The notes below the pieces were generated by a model, which did not search any database, was not told the origin of the DNA, and was given only the letters and a program-made list of their open reading frames with translations. From contig OX424570.1 of NCBI GenBank assembly GCA_949152475.1, positions 9,536,181 to 9,600,180 of the forward strand: a DNA stretch of 64,000 bases. Reading direction: 5' to 3'. Below are positions 59,701-64,000 of the stretch, piece after piece. How positions within the stretch are numbered: position 1 is the stretch's first letter; every line of letters begins with the position of its first letter. The translations under genes and the position numbers were made by a program. This stretch comes from Terebella lapidaria. Taxonomy: Eukaryota > Annelida > Polychaeta > Terebellida > Terebellidae.

Positions 59701-62092
59701 AGGAAATTTTTTCAATTCATTATGTTATATTCTGTGGTGTTATTTCCTGAATATAACCAGATATACTGGTATCAGAAATATATAAGTGGGTCCTATGTAG
59801 TTCTCATGTGTAATAATGAGAGTTCTTCCTTATCAATAAATATGATGACTTGTTGCTTGAAATAGTATCATTTCTGAAAGTGTGACGCTTTCCAGATGTC
59901 AGATTGCTTGAGACACTTTCCTATGATGATTGACCATGATAGGATTATTAATGACAATTTGGACAGCGCAATAGACTTGAATGATATTTCTTCATAGAGG
60001 AACAGGTGTTCGAGACCGATTGACAGACTAAGTACAAGGACTTCGAGTACAGAAGTAATCAGTAACTCATGATATCAAGTGGACAAATCCTTGATACATT
60101 TATTTTTTTCTGCTGATCTCAACTAGTAATCCACCCCTCTCTCAAGCTAGCGTGATGGATATATTGTTTCTTACCGAGAACACCTTTGAAACCTCACCTA
60201 CACACGACAACACCCCGCTCCACCCCCGCAAATGTGTCTTTTTTGTCGTACCCCCATAAAGGTAGACCCACCCACCCACCAACCCATCCAGACATATAAT
60301 ATGAAGTCCGTCATCTACGCACGTTGGACGTCGCGGTATGTCGTCGCGACAGTCGCGAGTAATTTATAACATTATCTGTTTAAAACCGCGTGATAAGACA
60401 ACAGATAAACGTTAGGCAGAGACAGTGGCCATTGAAAGATGAGAGAGGGACACTCCAAAGGCCCTTGTACGTTGATTGTTACTCAAATTAAGGCTCTTCA
60501 CTGCTACTTGTCTCTTGTTTGCAGTCTAGGCGACTGTCGTTTACCCCCCGGAAAATGAATTTTCATTTTCCAGGAGGCCCATTTCGAAGGCTGTTAAAGC
60601 TTTAAAACACACAGAGCGGACGACAACTTGTCTCGAACAAAGCGACAAGCAATTTTAATATTTGCTTGTTTTATGTCTTTTTATCCGAAGAAATATTCAA
60701 GTTTTGATGTATTTTCGTAGCGTAAAGGATAGGGACTACTTTTTCAGCATTTGCGTAAATTCAAATAGATCTTTTCGGTCTATTATCCATATCAATATAG
60801 ATATTATACTGAAATGCTGATTGTTTTATCTAGCAAAATATGATTTAGTTCCTTTTTATCCAGACATAATTTTTTTTCGGTTATTGATGTGATAAAATGG
60901 CTCGTGAACCCAGGACTCATATCAAAGCAGCAAATTAAGCCAGAACATTATGAATTTATCGGTATTCTAGGCTGGCTTTTATACATATTTGATAGCCAGG
61001 TACGATGCAGACGGCATCACACGCCCGCATAACACACGTGGTGCAAAAATGTGTAAGTACGGTATGCAGTCGTTCGGACGTTACCGTACTACCAACGCAC
61101 CGAGATTCCAGATAAAAACTAAGCGCCCTTTTGCTGCTTTCTGTATTGAGCAGAACTCAGTTCGCTTTTCAAATTACATTACCCACACAAATGCCAAAAT
61201 CAGTACCAGATATTCCCCAGAAATAGTATGAGACGGCGAAGATAACTTGGTTCTAAGTAGGTGTAAGGCGAGTTTAAATGTATAAGTAGAATTCCTCTGC
61301 TATTTCCCCCGTAACTGACAGGGGTTAGGGTATTTTACGCCGACATTTCTGACCACCGCACCACAAGTTTGACGTTCCGAATATAACGAAGCACATCGAG
61401 TTCGATACATAGGTATTTGTGTATGATTGATGTGTTGATGAACGCTTATCAGCGTGATGTACTATTGATAAAGTCGGTATCTACAAAATGTATACAATAG
61501 CTCAAGCCACCGTGCTGTTGGAATTCGGGGAAGCTAGCGGGGAAAAAGCTACATGGAATGGCAACTGATAAAAAAGTAAAATAGTTCCATGATAAATCTA
61601 ATTCCAAGATATTGAAATTACGAGGCAAAGAACTGCGTTGAAATGTTGTTGCGTCCATATAAATATTACAGACATCCGAGTGCAAATGGTGAGATCAGGT
61701 CGAGATTAACTGACGAGCGCAGGTAATTTGAACCAGCCAAAGTCGAAAGTTTAGTTGAACGTTTCTGACAAGTTGTTGAAACCTAAATTATGTTTCACAT
61801 TTCCATCCTCGGCACTTCCCTAGCTGTTTCCTTGGGAAAGTGTTTAAAACGTGGCATAAGTAACTGGGTTGGACAGTTAGAAGATATGATAAGCATTGCT
61901 TTTTTTACCTTGAATAATGTGTGATGACGTCATGACGTCACTCGTGCAAGCTACAGCTTGTATCAGCAGATAAATCCAGAAAACGATCTTCGGAATCCGA
62001 CTTCGGCAAAGTTCGGCAGTTTCCGGAATGTGCTTGTGTTTATTTCCGATGTTATGTTGTCGTCCACGTTGCGACTGGAGAAAACTGCACAT
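50611..62092 (-). CDS. BMPER: Crossveinless-2/BMPER secreted BMP-binding regulator, 17 exons
   Basis: Exons (minus strand): 62092-61909, 59503-59424, 57846-57744, 54946-54864, 54569-54479, 54357-54275, 53988-53779, 53663-53523, 53372-53268, 53045-53015, 52897-52827, 52716-52547, 52332-52160, 51888-51630, 51338-51208, 51087-50943, 50719-50611. All have GT-AG borders and phases agree, giving 722 residues (human BMPER 685). Order: signal peptide; five von Willebrand C domains (about 63-370; first begins [20 protein letters not shown]); VWD domain with TVFGDPHY, the known acid-cleavage GDPH site, and CGLCGNYN (371-520); C8-like cysteines (545-625); TIL domain (630-690); basic tail. The protein is extracellular, binds BMPs through VWC1 and Chordin, and raises or lowers BMP signalling by context. 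The donor of exon 9 is the only doubtful border. Confidence 0.92.
53268..53372 (-). CDS. BMPER: Exon 9 of the BMPER-like gene (VWC5, 5' half), donor uncertain
   Basis: Acceptor CGTCCAG is clear. The exon encodes [20 protein letters not shown] and on to [10 protein letters not shown] phase-0 GT donor exists only after AAT (GTACGA at 53267), which is weak. It leaves 6 residues between that Cys and the CC pair of exon 10, where the other VWC domains of this protein have about 12. Reading nine more codons to NVRLGQSR would restore the normal spacing but would need a GC donor. The true boundary is therefore open. Confidence 0.6.
55906..56321. mobile_element. 416-bp TTAA-flanked foldback MITE in BMPER intron 3
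   Basis: TTAA at 55902-55905 and 56322-56325 brackets inverted ends GTAGTCCGCT and AGCGGACTAC. A second long arm pair is nearly perfect: ATAGAGTAACTGATCAGCAT against ATGCTGATCAGTTACTCTAT, then AAGAAAATAGGGGGTCACC against GGTGACCCCCTATTTTCTT. Bases on either side (AAATGCCAAACCATTGGGAC and AAATGCCAAAACATTGGGAT) form a direct repeat, so the host DNA was itself duplicated. No coding capacity. Confidence 0.75.
57246..57790 (-). repeat. Minisatellite copying the exon 3/intron 3 border of the BMPER-like gene
   Basis: Eight ~70-bp units carry the TGCATGTCTCGCAGCACTGG-type core; the rightmost is the real 3' end of exon 3. On the minus strand each unit holds about 40 bases of exon (AACCAGTGCTGCGAGACAT), the splice donor and about 30 bases of intron. 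Four units (near 57250, 57470, 57670 and the true exon) have a full GTGAGT donor; others read GTGAAT, GTGTGT or lack the GT. Confidence 0.9.
61909..62092 (-). CDS. BMPER: Signal-peptide exon of the BMPER-like gene
   Basis: The first ATG follows an in-frame TGA 24 bases upstream in the same strand. The frame gives a 33-residue polar leader, then a hydrophobic core [17 protein letters not shown], then [11 protein letters not shown], ending phase 1 at donor GTAAAA. Phase fits exon 2, which opens VARCEREG. The core suits a secreted protein; the unusually long n-region leaves some doubt. A later in-frame start would shorten it, but none is visible before the core. Confidence 0.65.
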
Positions 62093-64000
62093 TTTATCCC
62101 GTTGCGTGTCCAGTCAAGGAATGACTTTGACAGGAACATTTCATCCATGTAAATCCTGATTTATAAGGAGAAATCCAGAGTTTTTCTTGACGTTTTTCCT
62201 GCTGTTGATAACTTTCCACTGAAAGTTTCAAGATCGCATGGTGCCTGTCATCAGACGAGAGTACCGCATTTTACTGCATTTATTTCCTTTCACCTTCAAT
62301 TATGCCACGGCGAACCACAAGACACTTTCTCTGATGCCCCGCCTTCGTATCTTGTGGCCCTTTATTGACATCTAACAAAAGCAGATATAGACTTCAATGC
62401 CAGCGGCACCCTGTTACTTAAACGCCATAAAGTAATTTCAGGGCATTTGCTTGGCGTCACGTTATTGTGCTCCCTTATCAGCCTTTCTATCTTGGTTGCA
62501 TGTCATATTATAACCAATTTAGAACAATTATTCGGGTTTACCTTTCTGTCCCTTTCTTATAAGGGCACAGAAAAAATAACCAGACTTGTATAGACTCTAT
62601 AATAATTCACCAGAGTTACCTTTCTGAGATCGCGTTTTTTTCCGATCAACTTCTCGGGACACTCTATAGTTGTGTCCACCGAAATTCAGTTTTCTTTACC
62701 ATGTCATCGTGAGTCACTCACGGGTATATTTAAAAGCAATTATCCGCATCCATCCACAACCGACAACAAGTTGTCAAATGACTGTCTGTCTCTTTTAACA
62801 AGCCTTTAACGCACAGTTTGCGAACTATTAACACACGCATTTACGGCCTGTTTCGTGAAAAAAAAACGACCATCTATTTTATAATGCACCCGGGAAAATT
62901 ACACGTTCCCTAATCCTTGCATAAAAAGTTGCATAATAAAGTATTTTGATGTTCCGTAAACACCGTCCACAAAAGCGGAGATAACAACAGAAACACCGAC
63001 TACTTAATGAAAAGCGGTCGGCAATGAGGAGCAGTGACCCAACACGATGAGTCTCCGCGTTGTCAGTGTTTTTATTCTAGCTGGATACTTGTCATGTTGA
63101 TATCATATCAATCCGAGGGTCTTTAGTCGTAAAACTATCAGGAGATATACAGGTAGGCCTACGACGTGTTTGCTGACGGCGCTGTTGGGTCCACAACTAG
63201 TTACTTTATATTTTGTTCACGTTTTTGAGATCCGAGTCGTTGCTGGAAATCCACAATGCTGAATCTGTAAAGTGAAATTAGTATATTGAAATGAATGTTT
63301 TCCACACACATACACATACATAAACAATATTTAAATGCATCAATTTAATCCGTATGTATTCGTTTCGACCCTGGAACGTGCGTGCAATTTTATCCTGCTC
63401 ATAATTATCGTAGAAAATAAATGTAAAATGCTTGTGATGTGCGACCTTGTACATTTCACATTCCAAAACCACAAAATTTATTTTATTTTATTCCATCGAA
63501 TGAAGATCCATTGAAGCGTGACTCCCAGAAAAATAAGACACAACCCACAAAGGGGAAAAAGTTTTATAGACAGCCGTTTCCTCTCGGCAAATAAAAACAA
63601 TCCCATGCTTACCTTTCGAACCCGACTTAAGTCGCGATTGTATCTCTTCCGACTGATGCGCCAACCCGCGGCCTAATTACACTAATGGCCATGTAATTAC
63701 CATGGTATCTACCGCGATTATCAAAGAGCAGTTCGCTAAATACCAACACCCCATAATTACCGTGACTTTTGCGGCTTGTGTTTTCTAAAATGGCCGGCTG
63801 TATTTCGTCAGCAGTAATCATTTTTGATCGGCTATTTGTCATATTGGAAAGCGTGGTAAATGAAGGAACAAAGTAGAAAATCACCTGTTGAAGCTATTCG
63901 TGTTAAACGTCTTGAGATATGGCAATGGGCCTGCAAGAGGGGTCTCCGGTGGAAGAACATTGGAAACTAGCAACGTGGTGCGGAGTACAACACAGCCAAA
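62093..64000. other. No gene seen: upstream flank of the BMPER-like gene
   Basis: Expected to contain the promoter and 5' untranslated region. A strong minus-strand donor (GAAAG then GTAAGC) lies at about 63612 and could end a non-coding first exon, but no matching acceptor before 62092 stands out. No other gene recognised. Confidence 0.4.

Noticed and set aside
60550-60571. 10-base inverted repeat GGAAAATGAA/TTCATTTTCC as a regulatory operator
   Set aside because: Short palindromes of this size are expected by chance in AT-rich DNA and no neighbouring start site supports it.

Overview
The window is nuclear DNA of an invertebrate bilaterian animal. Genes are split by GT-AG introns, two genes belong to animal developmental families (an Sp5/buttonhead-like zinc-finger factor and a crossveinless-2/BMPER BMP regulator), and the rest is dense with transposons typical of marine invertebrates (ISL2EU-like, Tigger/pogo, CR1-like LINE, foldback MITEs, solo LTRs). 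AT-rich intergenic DNA and frequent AGGCCT and ACATGT motifs would suit a mollusc, hemichordate or echinoderm. I cannot fix the phylum from sequence alone.

Layout. 1-7.8 kb: an ISL2EU-like DNA transposon with two convergent genes. These are a spliced THAP-DDE transposase on + (broken by frameshifts) and a spliced SWIM-YqaJ-PHD nuclease on - (reads open). A decayed Tigger element (3212-4369) sits between them and a 68-bp snap-back sits in the nuclease intron. 9.1-21.5 kb: three tandem copies of a ~3.26-kb unit, each carrying an LTR-like element; the first two carry an intact tRNA-Leu(TAA). The third copy was hit by a 2.86-kb insertion that itself holds an inverted LTR of the same family. 21.5-27.5 kb: mostly anonymous, with a 321-bp tandem duplication. 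27.5-30.6 kb: Sp5-like gene (-), two exons, with a GC-rich promoter near 31.1-31.4 kb containing TCF-like sites. 31.5-38.3 kb: anonymous AT-rich DNA, possibly regulatory. 38.3-49.6 kb: a repeat island with five copies of a hairpin-headed repeat, two LINE fragments, a diverged tandem duplication carrying copy-specific insertions, and many AGGTCA half-sites. 50.5-62.1 kb: a complete 17-exon BMPER/crossveinless-2 gene (-). 62.1-64 kb: its upstream flank.

How the parts relate. Sp5 is a known direct Wnt/beta-catenin target and CV-2/BMPER a secreted BMP modulator, so the right half of the window holds two patterning genes about 20 kb apart on the same strand, separated by repeats. The ISL2EU genes form a transposition module. 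The most unusual signals are a minisatellite that has copied the exon 3/intron 3 boundary of BMPER several times, splice donors included, and a repeat whose double-hairpin head is conserved in five copies with one compensatory base-pair change.
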